Origin: an uncultured Chryseolinea sp.
GTDB taxonomy: Bacteria; Bacteroidota; Bacteroidia; Cytophagales; Cyclobacteriaceae
Assembly: GCA_946478915.1 (NCBI GenBank)
Contig: CAMLER010000024.1
Coordinates: 1-16,829, forward strand
Direction of reading: 5' to 3'
DNA length: 16,829 nucleotides
Shown: one piece after another, positions 1 to 7,595 of the stretch
How positions within the stretch are numbered: the first letter of the stretch is position 1
Layout: each line of letters starts with the position of its first letter
Position numbers and translations under genes: made by a program
Notes under the pieces: model-generated
Databases searched by the model: none
What the model saw: the letters and a program-made list of their open reading frames with translations, nothing else
Told to the model about the DNA's origin: nothing

Positions 1-397
1 CTTTGCCCAGTTCGTGTTGTAATAGACGAGCATCTTTAGTTTGAGTTAGGAGAATTACACGAAATGCAGGTTCGCTAAAAACTTTTGTTTGTGTATCTGC
101 ACGGGCAATTGCACTCTCAGGGTCTTTGATCCTTCCCAAAAAACCCTGAACCAGATCAGTGTTTACCATGATGACCTCGTGAGGTATCATTCCGTGGGAT
201 TTTTCATGGAGTAATACAACAGATTCTTTGTCGGGGGCCTCAATAAGGCAAAACACTGTGCCCTTATCCTCATCTACCCAATAAGTCATCGCCTTGCAGC
301 GGTAATCATGTTGTATGGCTACATCCAGCAGGTGAGCATCAGCGACATCCTTTGCGGTTACGCCCGGGGCTATATGGAGGTCCATGAAAATCGGCAT
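1..397 (-). CDS. DUF4242-type protein with degenerate cyclase-like segment, partial
   Basis: Partial gene: it starts at 397 and runs off the left edge, so about 132 residues are visible. The first ~90 residues match the DUF4242 pattern (SCO4226-like, a small ferredoxin-fold family described as nickel-binding): an MPIFMDLH start, then CKAMTYWVDEDKG, FCLIEAPDKE and LHEKSHGMIPHEVI. About 20 residues later comes EPAFRVILLTQTKDARLLQH, laid out like the first strand of a class III nucleotide cyclase domain (usually FTDIxGST). The metal-binding aspartate position reads Gln here, so a catalytic cyclase is unlikely. From memory, Bacteroidota relatives continue into a helix-turn-helix region; that part is outside the window. 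A second in-frame ATG lies at 385. The first is preferred because family members begin MPxFMD. No clear ribosome binding site is visible. The DUF4242 call is fairly sure; the role is unknown. Confidence 0.75.
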   Translation of the reverse strand, partial: MPIFMDLHIAPGVTAKDVADAHLLDVAIQHDYRCKAMTYWVDEDKGTVFCLIEAPDKESVVLLHEKSHGMIPHEVIMVNTDLVQGFLGRIKDPESAIARADTQTKVFSEPAFRVILLTQTKDARLLQHELGK

Positions 398-580
398 GGG
401 GTGCAGAGGGTACAATTAAATGTATCGCTTTCTTTTCAAATAGAAAATTTGATTCAATTAATTGTAGGATTGGTTCAGAACATCGAATATCGATTACCGA
501 ACACCGAAGTGTTGCCCGAGCCGAGCGCTTCGCATGGGGATCGAGCGAACTATTAACGAATAACTAATAACGGATAACTA
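398..580. repeat. Intergenic heptamer arrays with GC-rich companion segment
   Basis: Between the DUF4242 gene and the plug-like mini-protein lie two arrays with a 7-base period. The first (478-505) reads GAACATC, GAATATC, GATTACC, GAACACC. The second (558-578) reads GAATAAC, TAATAAC, GGATAAC and ends directly against the stop codon of the minus-strand gene at 581. Between them (about 510-549) is a GC-rich stretch containing CGAGCGCTTCG and GATCGAGCG, which could pair as a bulged stem. A similar arrangement recurs at 8366-8443. An 82-codon plus-strand open frame crosses this stretch but overlaps the DUF4242 gene antisense and is not believed. Confidence 0.6.
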
Positions 581-889
581 TTAAAGCTCCTTCAGGGAAA
601 TAATCATCACTCCGTTCTTGCCTTTGTCGCCGTATGCGAGAAGCAATTCGGCGTCGATTAAAAATTCAACGGAAGCTATTTGAGTAATATTTAATTTTTC
701 AAGGTCTTCTTGAGAAGCTTCTCTTGAAATACCGCCCTCTGAAATTACATAGAGAGGTTCAGGAGGTGGTTGTGAATGCTCGGCAACAGATGTCTGAACC
801 GGTGTTACATCAACTTGAGAATTTGTTTCCTGACCGAATGCAAATGCGCAAGAGCCAAGGAGGAAAGCAGCAACTATTAGACTTTTCAT
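581..889 (-). CDS. Small secreted protein with TonB-plug-like motif
   Basis: A protein of about 102 residues with an N-terminal signal (MKSLIVAAFLLGSCAFAFGQ). It could be cut by signal peptidase I after FAFG, or be a lipoprotein through LGSC. After a Pro/Gln-rich linker, the second half reads PLYVISEGG, then EDLEKLNITQIASVEFL and AYGDKGKNGVMIIS. This is the layout of the end of a SusC/TonB receptor plug (PLYVIDG, then IESIEVLKDA, then YGSRGANGVILITTK), but no barrel follows. The ATG at 889 is taken as the start; a GTG lies one codon upstream. A second gene of this design is at 13343-13708. The function is not known. It may be a free-standing plug-like domain for a periplasmic or outer-membrane partner. 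Transcription would run toward the DUF4242 gene, about 180 bases away. Confidence 0.7.
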   Translation of the reverse strand: MKSLIVAAFLLGSCAFAFGQETNSQVDVTPVQTSVAEHSQPPPEPLYVISEGGISREASQEDLEKLNITQIASVEFLIDAELLLAYGDKGKNGVMIISLKEL

Positions 890-892
890 CAC

Positions 893-1194
893 GCCAGGGG
901 TTAGGTGTGAAGAGCTAATGTAAAATAAAAATTGAAGTCGTTAAATGCGCCCAGCCAAAAATTATTTTCCAGCTCGTAAAAACATCTTGACCAGAAATTC
1001 AAAAAACCTGTTAATTGATATTGAAAATGCGGAATACACAGTAGGCCTGGCGTTGAAAAAAAAATTCAGGATCCGCGCTACGGGACTAGGGAGTTGACTG
1101 TCTCCAGGAGCATAAAACAAAAATTTTTTGTCCAGCTTTGGGAAACTTTGCGGTTTAGGGCCAAAAATTGGAAATTCAGTCGAATAATCTAAAG
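893..1194. other. Non-coding stretch, nothing recognised
   Basis: About 300 A/T-rich bases between two minus-strand genes. I see no credible open frame, tRNA or strong terminator. A short GGAG/CTCC dyad near 1092-1107 and a run of nine A at about 1057-1065 are the only local structures. It presumably holds the promoter of the plug-like mini-protein gene, but I could not find a convincing Bacteroidota -33/-7 pair. Confidence 0.5.
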
Positions 1195-1611
1195 TTATTT
1201 TTCAATCGGGCTCAACGGATTGCTGCTTACAGGCAAATTCAATTTCCTACCCTTAACCCCATCAGTGTCATCTGCTGAATCACTTTCGTTAATGTGATCG
1301 ATCGTAACGCGTGCAACAGGCTTGTCGAATGAGAATTTGAAAACGCGTGACGTGCATTTATCTTTTCGAATATACTTTTCTTTTTCGTCTGATAGGTCGA
1401 ACGCTTTTTGAGCCACGCGCTTGTTGTCAGCGGAATAGAAATTTACATATGCCACAACGTTTGAATATGTTTTGTCGGGCAGTATCTGGATCACAATTTT
1501 TTTATTGTTGCCAGGAAGTAGCTGTACATACACGCCATATTTTTCAGGTGTGAAAGACGAGCAAATCACCCCTAAGAAAAGTACAAGTGCAGATATAGTT
1601 CTCTTAGTCAT
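1195..1611 (-). CDS. Secreted protein of unknown function
   Basis: 138 residues, starting with ATG at 1611. The N-terminus (MTKRTISALVLFLGVICSSF) is a typical signal peptide, probably cut near SSFTP. A cysteine at residue 17 follows isoleucine, which is a poor lipobox, so a lipoprotein is less likely. The mature part alternates hydrophobic and polar residues (YGVYVQLLP, KKIVIQIL, NVVAYVNFYS, ARVTIDH), which suggests a small beta-sandwich. The C-terminus is polar and Ser/Asp/Pro-rich. I do not recognise the family. It is divergent from the permease gene across a 305-base gap, with no sign of a functional link. Confidence 0.65.
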   Translation of the reverse strand: MTKRTISALVLFLGVICSSFTPEKYGVYVQLLPGNNKKIVIQILPDKTYSNVVAYVNFYSADNKRVAQKAFDLSDEKEKYIRKDKCTSRVFKFSFDKPVARVTIDHINESDSADDTDGVKGRKLNLPVSSNPLSPIEK

Positions 1612-1916
1612 ATATTCAACGTTTTAAGAGGTTAGACATTGATTTTAAAATCGATTTTACTGATAAAGGAGATCTGATTGTTTCTCGTTTCTATCAAGCG
1701 CAAATTTATTTCAGGTGCGCCATGACAGACCGATTATACACGACTTATTGCATTCCTTAATCCGATGACCCGATCAATAGCGCTTAAAACTGTTGGTTAG
1801 CCGGGAGTTTCGTTTAATGATTAGTAGCGGATGCTATGACCATGATCCTACAGGAGGCAGCTTCTGGATTTATTTCAATAAATTAGAATACCTTCAATAT
1901 CACCGCAATATCTGTC
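1612..1916. promoter_or_regulatory. Divergent intergenic region with overlapping palindromes
   Basis: This gap separates the secreted protein gene (minus) from the permease gene (plus), so it must hold both promoters. Two perfect 12-base palindromes overlap at 1641-1658: GATTTTAAAATC (1641-1652) and AAAATCGATTTT (1647-1658). Such a site could bind a dimeric regulator, but A/T-rich palindromes arise easily by chance. I found no convincing TTG/TAnnTTTG promoter pair. Nothing else is recognised in the rest of the gap. Confidence 0.3.
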
Positions 1917-3335
1917 ATGAACCCACTCGTTCTCCTTCTTGTCGGCCTTGCTATCGTCTTGGGAGGAATATTGTGGTTGAAACTTCACCCGGTTATTGCG
2001 CTGTTGCTGGGTGCGATTGTCGTTGGAGTTTTGACGCCGTCGGATCTATTGGAGCGATACGCGATCAACACAGGTCTTTCTGAAAAAGAAGTCGCAGTAT
2101 TCATTGAGCGATCTCTTGGTGAACGGGTAGCTATCGGTTTTGGAAAGACGTGTGAGAAGATCGGGTTGCTGATAATGCTCGCATCGGTTATCGGAAAAGG
2201 ACTTCTTGAAAGTGGCGCAGCGGAACGTATTGTTCGATCGATGCTGTCGGTATTTGGTCGAAAGAAAGCGCCATGGGCTTTCATGTTAAGCAGTTTCGCC
2301 TTAGGCATTCCCATTTTTTTTGATACTGTGTTTTACCTTATGATTCCGTTAGCGCGTGCAATGGGAGTCAGATTACAAAAGTCATATGCGCTGTTTGTTA
2401 TGGCCATCGTTGCCGGTGGAACAATTGCCCATTCGCTGGTGCCCCCGACACCGGGACCGCTGTTTGCTGCAGGCGCCTTCGGAGTAAGTATCGGCTTGAT
2501 GATTATTGTCGGACTAATAATCGGCATCATTTGCTCAACGTCCGGCCTAGCCTACGCGTACTGGCTTAATAAAAAGCAAAATATCGCCGTTCGCACAACC
2601 AATGATACAACGGTAGAGTCTCTCAAAGGTTGGTTGGAAAAGGACACAAGTCAGCTTCCATCTTTCTTTATGTCCAATCTGCCAATCGTACTTCCGGTGG
2701 TTCTCATTGGAGGTGATACGATAATGAACGCAATGTCACTGCCTGTTCCTGATAGGATCAGATCATTTTTTTTATTCGTCGGTGATCCCAACATCGCCCT
2801 GTTTTTGGCTATGCTTATTGTACTTTTTCTGCTAGCCAGACAGTATCAGTTTAAATTGAAAGATTTGAAGAAACCTGTCGAGGAATCTATTTTAAGTGCG
2901 GGCAGCATTATCCTGATCACTGCAACTGGCGGCGCTTTTGGGCATATTCTTCAACAGACATCGATCGGAATCTGGATCGCAGAGCATTCTCCAGGTTACC
3001 AATATGGAATATTACCATTAGCATTTTTTGTCACCGCCATTATCCGGACAGCGCAAGGCTCGGCAACCGTTGCAATGATCACTGCTGTAGGAATGCTTAC
3101 CGTATTCAACACAGAAGGTGCACTGGGGTTTCACCCTGTGTATCTTGCGATCGTAATTGGTTGTGGCTCCAAACTATTTCCATGGATGAACGACAGTGGT
3201 TTTTGGATTATCTGTAAGATGAGTGGTTTCACCGAAAGAGAAACGTTTCGAAATTTCTCATACCTCCTTACGCTGATGGGTGTTGTCGGACTTCTGGCAA
3301 CGATGGTGATGGCGAAGTTATTTCCGATGACCTGA
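1917..3335 (+). CDS. GntP-type gluconate/sugar-acid permease
   Basis: 472 residues, close to the usual size for GntP-family H+ symporters (about 440-450 in E. coli). The protein is almost entirely hydrophobic, with 12 or more predicted membrane segments. The first is MNPLVLLLVGLAIVLGGILW. Family-like stretches include VIALLLGAIVVG, SFALGIPIFFDTVFYLMIPLA, VPPTPGPLFAAG, GGAFGHILQQT, IIRTAQGSATVAMIT and FPWMNDSGFWI; the last two are hallmark regions of the family. It would carry gluconate or a related sugar acid across the inner membrane. With a glucarate dehydratase-like enzyme and a GarL-like aldolase 1.5-5 kb downstream on the same strand, a hexarate (glucarate or galactarate) is a reasonable substrate, but specificity cannot be read from sequence. 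No Shine-Dalgarno sequence is seen. The gene ends facing a minus-strand acyltransferase. Confidence 0.9.
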   Translation: MNPLVLLLVGLAIVLGGILWLKLHPVIALLLGAIVVGVLTPSDLLERYAINTGLSEKEVAVFIERSLGERVAIGFGKTCEKIGLLIMLASVIGKGLLESGAAERIVRSMLSVFGRKKAPWAFMLSSFALGIPIFFDTVFYLMIPLARAMGVRLQKSYALFVMAIVAGGTIAHSLVPPTPGPLFAAGAFGVSIGLMIIVGLIIGIICSTSGLAYAYWLNKKQNIAVRTTNDTTVESLKGWLEKDTSQLPSFFMSNLPIVLPVVLIGGDTIMNAMSLPVPDRIRSFFLFVGDPNIALFLAMLIVLFLLARQYQFKLKDLKKPVEESILSAGSIILITATGGAFGHILQQTSIGIWIAEHSPGYQYGILPLAFFVTAIIRTAQGSATVAMITAVGMLTVFNTEGALGFHPVYLAIVIGCGSKLFPWMNDSGFWIICKMSGFTERETFRNFSYLLTLMGVVGLLATMVMAKLFPMT

Positions 3336-3385
3336 AACTTTCAGCAGACAGCTGACGTGAGGTACTTTACGGGTTGCATCTGTAC

Positions 3386-3406
3386 TTATTCCTTATTCCC
3401 TATTCC
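3386..3406. repeat. Heptamer array TTATTCC TTATTCC CTATTCC
   Basis: Three tandem 7-base units followed by five T. It lies between the convergent ends of the permease and acyltransferase genes. On the minus strand the units read GAATAGG/GAATAAG, the same core as the GAATATC arrays elsewhere in the window. A short TCAGC/GCTGA dyad lies upstream near 3340-3354. Confidence 0.7.
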
Positions 3407-3455
3407 TTTTTATGTCAGTGATGCCCTAGCGTTATGCGTTTTGCTATGAGCCCTA

Positions 3456-4574
3456 TCAAATCTTGACAAAAATTTTACGCTTGTACAAAAAGTATAGAAA
3501 CAGCCAAACAATGATCAAAGCTCCGATACTTTCGAAAACGGAATGCCATTGCTCCGGCGTGTCGCGATAGAGTCCCTCAAAAAGCAATTTTGAAGTGTAA
3601 TTGAAATTGATAAACCTGTATGTCATGTAAATGGTGAGACTGTTCATGCCTATGACGATAAAGAAAAATGTCCATTTCCGATACTTCAACACATCAATGA
3701 GCCAATAAAACAAAGCAAAAGAAAGAAGTGCCATTCCACCCGTCAACATGATGAAGGAGCTGCTCCATAAGTGTTTATTAATTGGAAAATGTAATCCCCA
3801 CAGGAGACCAATTGGAACGCAGATTAACCCGGCGATCGTTAGATTTCGAAGCTTCACTTTATCAGAAAACCCCTGGTTCCTTACATTATCGCCAGCCAGC
3901 GTTCCGAGGATAGTAAGACAAAGCGCAGGTATTTGTGTCAATAGTCCGTTCTCATCATAAATCTTTTGCAGTAGCCTGCCCGGAAGAAAATTGCGATCGA
4001 TCCATCCGTGCAGGTTTCCTTCAATTGTAAGGTTGCCAGCTCCGTATCCAGGCACTGGTATCAGGAACATTGCTGCATAATATGAAACGAGCAAACCTAT
4101 GAACCAGAATATTCGACTTCGTACATTAAAATTGAGATACAGATACGTGACCACAAATCCTGCGATGCCTATGCGCTGCAGTACGCCAACAAAACGGATT
4201 TCAGACCAATCGAAAAAAGGTGTGGGTGCATTCTTATCGAGAATTCCCAGTGCAATTAAGATCAACATTCGCTTGAAAGCCTTCCAGTACAGCTGCGATT
4301 TTGTCAAGCCCTGATCAAGACCTTTGGAAATTGAGAAGGGGATTGACAAACCAGCGATAAAGAGAAACAAGGGAAAAATGAAATCATAGAAAGTGAATCC
4401 ATTCCATGGCGGGTGTTCAAACTGTAGTGCAAGGGCATCAACCCACGCCCATCCTGTTTTACCATGCAACAGGTAAATAAATGAACCAGCTCCCGATATC
4501 ATCAGCATATCAAAACCGCGGAGTGTGTCGATGGACAGTAACCGTTTTGTGGAATGATCTTGATCAGATTTCAT
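3456..4574 (-). CDS. Membrane acyltransferase, NagX/HGSNAT-like (DUF5009 type)
   Basis: 372 residues with about ten hydrophobic segments. The N-terminal RLLSIDTLRGFDML is the signature opening of the family that includes bacterial NagX and human heparan-alpha-glucosaminide N-acetyltransferase. It is followed by FEHPPWNGFTFYDFIFPLFL, where the histidine is a candidate for the acetyl-accepting residue known from the human enzyme (inferred by alignment from memory). Further family-like stretches are GVLQRIGIAGF and GMNSLTIYM. Members move an acyl group across the inner membrane onto a sugar; the substrate here is unknown. The gene lies opposite in strand to the surrounding sugar-acid genes, with its own promoter side facing the dehydratase across 266 bases. 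Its presence may reflect a shared sugar theme or only position. Confidence 0.85.
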   Translation of the reverse strand: MKSDQDHSTKRLLSIDTLRGFDMLMISGAGSFIYLLHGKTGWAWVDALALQFEHPPWNGFTFYDFIFPLFLFIAGLSIPFSISKGLDQGLTKSQLYWKAFKRMLILIALGILDKNAPTPFFDWSEIRFVGVLQRIGIAGFVVTYLYLNFNVRSRIFWFIGLLVSYYAAMFLIPVPGYGAGNLTIEGNLHGWIDRNFLPGRLLQKIYDENGLLTQIPALCLTILGTLAGDNVRNQGFSDKVKLRNLTIAGLICVPIGLLWGLHFPINKHLWSSSFIMLTGGMALLSFALFYWLIDVLKYRKWTFFFIVIGMNSLTIYMTYRFINFNYTSKLLFEGLYRDTPEQWHSVFESIGALIIVWLFLYFLYKRKIFVKI

Positions 4575-4840
4575 CTCTAGAGGGATTCGACGTATTTATT
4601 TTCTAAGTTAAGGGATAATACCAATTTATCCGGTTTAACGACACATAAATCAATTTTTTCGGAGGTAGGTATTACGTTGATTTGTTGACAGCCGTATACC
4701 ATAGGTTGAAGCGCTCGACCAGTAGTTGCATATTTCGTGTGTCCAATGCAATGAGAATTCTAATGCCCCTTACTTTCTTCATGCATATTTCATAATTTAT
4801 GGGTGGTAAATTCTAATGACACCCATACCAATTCCCTGAA
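4575..4840. promoter_or_regulatory. Divergent promoter region, acyltransferase / glucarate dehydratase
   Basis: 266 bases between two divergent starts. A 10-base direct repeat (AATTCTAATG) occurs at 4756-4765 and 4809-4818. The second copy lies inside the loop region of the inverted repeat at 4798-4827. A TTGACA-like hexamer lies near 4685, but no matching -10 box was convincing. The direct and inverted repeats are the best operator candidates. Confidence 0.4.
4798..4827 (+). promoter_or_regulatory. 8-bp inverted repeat just upstream of the dehydratase start
   Basis: TATGGGTG (4798-4805) is the perfect reverse complement of CACCCATA (4820-4827), with a 14-base spacer. It ends 13 bases before the ATG at 4841. 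It could be an operator for a dimeric repressor, or a hairpin in the mRNA leader affecting translation. No T-run follows, so it is not a terminator. Confidence 0.45.
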
Positions 4841-6148
4841 ATGAAAATTAAAGACTTACGAATTCATTCAATTGCTATTGCGGATCCGCCTTTGCGCAGT
4901 TCTTATGGCTTACACGCACCTTATGCCCTTAGAACAATTATCGAAATTGAGAGTGAAGATGGTATCATCGGTATAAATGAAACTTACGGCGGAGAATCTC
5001 CGGCAGCAGCATTGCGCGCGATAAGGGAGAAGGTAATCGGTGCAGACGCCTTTCGGCTTACGGGCGTTATTAATCCTGCGATGGATAGATTTAAAAACAA
5101 TGGACTTGATACATCGCAAACATTTCTTGTGCCTGGAGAAAACCCCCTTGATGAATCGACGCGTACTTATGCGGCGATTGAAGTAGCGTGTCTGGATCTT
5201 ATTGGAAAAAGTATAGGGGTATCGGTATGTGATCTGATCGGTGGACGGGTTCGTGATAAAGTACCTTTTTCGGCATACCCTTTTTATAAACACGCAGGAG
5301 GCGGCGGCCTTGGTGAAGATGTCAGGGACGATGAATATGGGGAAGCATTGTCACCAGAGTCATTGGTAAGGCAGGTAAAGCAGATGATCGACCGGTACGG
5401 ATTTGGGTCCGTAAAGTTTAAAGCAGGCGTCCTCGATCCTGAAGATGAGATTGAAACGGTCAAATTAATGTTTAAGGAATTCGGGAGTGGAGTACCGTTG
5501 AGGATCGATCCCAACGCTGCATGGACCGTCGAGACATCCGTTAGAGTAGGCAAGGCCTTAGCCCGGGAGTTGTCGGGGGGCGGTTATCTCGAAGATCCCA
5601 CCTCAGGTATTAACGGTATGGCTAGTGTTCGACGTCAATTGCTGGAGTTGGGTGTTGAAGTGCCCCTGGCAAGTAATGTCGCTGTTACATCTTTTAAAGA
5701 TTTGCCCGAAACCGTAGCAAAGGATGCAGTCCAAATCATATTGTGCGACCATCATTATTGGGGAGGGATGAGACAAGTACAGCATTTGGCGAAACTCGCG
5801 GAGACATTCAACATCGGCTTATCCATGCACTCGAACAGTCACCTGGGTATTTCACTCATGGCTATGGCGCACGTTGCAGCAGCCACCCCACATCTCACCT
5901 ATGCATGCGATACGCATTATCCATGGCAGTCTGAAGCTGATGAAGTGACCGAGGGCGGAAGAATTCCGATCGTTGATGGATGTGTTACCATTCCTGAAAA
6001 GCCGGGGTTGGGTGTTAACCTTGATTATGATCAGCTAGCGCGTGGAAAGGAACGTTATACCCGTGTTCCGTATAAAAGGAGAGACGATGAAGCAGAGATG
6101 CGCAGGCAGGTGGATCCTAACTGGAAGAGAGTACTTCCCCGGTGGTAA
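4841..6148 (+). CDS. Glucarate dehydratase-like enolase superfamily enzyme
   Basis: 435 residues, near the ~446 of E. coli GudD. Enzymes of this type abstract the C5 proton of D-glucarate (or idarate) and eliminate water to give 5-keto-4-deoxyglucarate. All expected residues can be placed: the catalytic KFK at 192-194, Mg2+ ligands D223 (RIDPN), E251 (LEDP) and N279 (LASN), and the D303/H330 pair in CDHHYWGGMR and SMHSNSHLG. The C-terminal PEKPGLGV and the final PNWKRVLPRW are also typical of the glucarate dehydratase branch. The N-terminal capping region (1-130) is more diverged, so another hexarate as substrate cannot be excluded. The start has no Shine-Dalgarno sequence but follows the leader dyad. 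The stop lies 7 bases before the next gene, so the two are almost surely co-transcribed. Confidence 0.88.
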   Translation: MKIKDLRIHSIAIADPPLRSSYGLHAPYALRTIIEIESEDGIIGINETYGGESPAAALRAIREKVIGADAFRLTGVINPAMDRFKNNGLDTSQTFLVPGENPLDESTRTYAAIEVACLDLIGKSIGVSVCDLIGGRVRDKVPFSAYPFYKHAGGGGLGEDVRDDEYGEALSPESLVRQVKQMIDRYGFGSVKFKAGVLDPEDEIETVKLMFKEFGSGVPLRIDPNAAWTVETSVRVGKALARELSGGGYLEDPTSGINGMASVRRQLLELGVEVPLASNVAVTSFKDLPETVAKDAVQIILCDHHYWGGMRQVQHLAKLAETFNIGLSMHSNSHLGISLMAMAHVAAATPHLTYACDTHYPWQSEADEVTEGGRIPIVDGCVTIPEKPGLGVNLDYDQLARGKERYTRVPYKRRDDEAEMRRQVDPNWKRVLPRW

Positions 6149-6155
6149 CAATAGT

Positions 6156-7391
6156 ATGAAAATCAAAAGCGTTCATGCCTTTCTCATGTCATATCCGATG
6201 TCGGAGGAGATTGTGCTGCCATTTTGGGGCGGCGTACGCACTATTCTGAAAAGGGATGCAATGTTGATAAAGGTTATTGCTGACAATGGTCTGATCGGCT
6301 ATGCGCCCGGGCCTGCGTTTCCCCGAGCAGAGGAAGAGATCAATTCATCAATACTCGAATTTCTTGTGGGAAAGGATCCACTGAAATGGAAGGAATTTGT
6401 TTTTAGAGGATCAACGGAAATGCGTAAGATTTATCATGCGACCGAAGTCGCACTGTTGGATCTGGTTGGCAAGTATGAGAAGTGTAGCATTTCAGAATTA
6501 ATGGGTGGACGTGTTAGAGATAATATAAAATTGTATGGTAGCGCTGGTATGTACATGCCGCCGGAAAAATATGCAGAGGAAGCTGCCGCAATTCAGGATA
6601 TGGGATTTTCAGCTTACAAGATGCGTCCGGGACTTGGTAGCGAAGCAGATCTAAAAACGGTTGAGCTCATGAGAAAGGCGACCGGACCGGAATTCAAATT
6701 GATGGTCGATGCCCATACATGGTGGCGAATGGGTGATAAGAATTATTCGGAAAAGGAGATTCTGGATCTTGCGCATGCGTTTCAACAGTACAATCCATAT
6801 TGGCTGGAGGAACCTTTGCCTCCGCATGACCACCGTGGATATAAGAGACTGAAAGATCAAGGCGTTGTACCAGTCGCTACCGGTGAACACGAGCAGGACC
6901 TTGAAGGATTCCAAGATCTTGCCCAACTGGGTGCAGCCGATTTTTTGCAAATGGATGTCTGTTGTCAGGGTGGATTTGACATGGGCTTGAAAGTAATCGA
7001 CATGGCATCGCAGCACGCGATGAAGTTTGCTTTTCATAGCTGGGGTACAACGTTAGAGGTATTGGCAGCAGCCCACCTTGGGATTTGCCGTAGTGAGTCC
7101 GTTGTAGAATGGCTGGAGTATCCCTGTTATAGCTCGCCGAATAAATCGGGCATGTATCCTTTCCCTTTGTCCGATGAAATTCTGGCTGAACCCCTTCCTA
7201 TTTCAAAAGGAGTTCTAACCGTACCTGATGGCCCTGGACTGGGCATTGCAGTTGATGAAAGTGTGATTGCAAGGTACCCTTTTATCCCTGGTCCCTGGTC
7301 CTTCTTCCATCAGGATTCACCAAGAAAAACAATCGCAGTAACCGGTGACCACAGCGTAACATGGGTGGACAATACAACCCCTGTCCTATAA
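6156..7391 (+). CDS. Mandelate racemase/muconate lactonizing-type enolase (acid-sugar dehydratase)
   Basis: 411 residues from the ATG at 6156. A longer frame opens inside the preceding gene, but MKIKSVHAF is the expected start, 7 bases after that gene's stop. Visible features of the mandelate racemase subgroup are: a KMR motif at 155-157 (where KxK is usual), D185 in VDAHTWW, E219 in WLEEP, E244 in ATGEHE, and a D267/H294 pair (QMD, FHSWG) for the opposite-face base. Enzymes of this group dehydrate acid sugars such as galactarate, rhamnonate, talarate or fuconate. The substrate cannot be told from sequence, though a partner diacid of glucarate would fit the neighbours. The C-terminus runs about 30 residues past the usual PDGPGLGI close, through PFIPGPWS to a polar end. 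It forms an operon with the upstream dehydratase. Confidence 0.85.
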   Translation: MKIKSVHAFLMSYPMSEEIVLPFWGGVRTILKRDAMLIKVIADNGLIGYAPGPAFPRAEEEINSSILEFLVGKDPLKWKEFVFRGSTEMRKIYHATEVALLDLVGKYEKCSISELMGGRVRDNIKLYGSAGMYMPPEKYAEEAAAIQDMGFSAYKMRPGLGSEADLKTVELMRKATGPEFKLMVDAHTWWRMGDKNYSEKEILDLAHAFQQYNPYWLEEPLPPHDHRGYKRLKDQGVVPVATGEHEQDLEGFQDLAQLGAADFLQMDVCCQGGFDMGLKVIDMASQHAMKFAFHSWGTTLEVLAAAHLGICRSESVVEWLEYPCYSSPNKSGMYPFPLSDEILAEPLPISKGVLTVPDGPGLGIAVDESVIARYPFIPGPWSFFHQDSPRKTIAVTGDHSVTWVDNTTPVL

Positions 7392-7595
7392 TGGACTCTT
7401 TTTTGAGCATGAACCTGGCCAAAGTTCCCCCGGAAGCACATCACTTTAGTACGCCATAGCAAAAATATGTTTTTCAACTTGGGTAACACGCCAAAGCAGG
7501 AAATGAACCCACCAATGAACGATTCTTTAGATCAGCACTAGCACACATATTTTTTGCGACGGTGTATTAGTATATTAGTCTGTTATTTAAATAGA
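7392..7595 (+). other. Non-coding gap before the aldolase
   Basis: 204 A/T-rich bases between the second dehydratase and the aldolase. The gap is long enough for a separate promoter, so the aldolase may be its own transcript or may be read through. No terminator hairpin with a T-run is seen. A tandem TATTAG lies near 7565-7577. I could not identify a convincing promoter. Confidence 0.4.

Noticed and set aside
308..556. Plus-strand 82-codon open frame across the DUF4242 start
   Set aside because: It overlaps the DUF4242 gene antisense and runs through the heptamer array; the protein has no domain pattern.
724..918. Plus-strand open frame antisense to the plug-like mini-protein
   Set aside because: It lacks a signal or domain, while the minus-strand frame has a signal peptide and a recognisable motif.
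6042..6155. 38-codon N-terminal extension of the second dehydratase
   Set aside because: It overlaps the previous gene out of frame, and the ATG at 6156 gives the normal family start.
7483..7510. TGGGT/ACCCA pair before the aldolase as a copy of the dehydratase leader dyad
   Set aside because: Only five bases match, with a different spacer; this is expected by chance.
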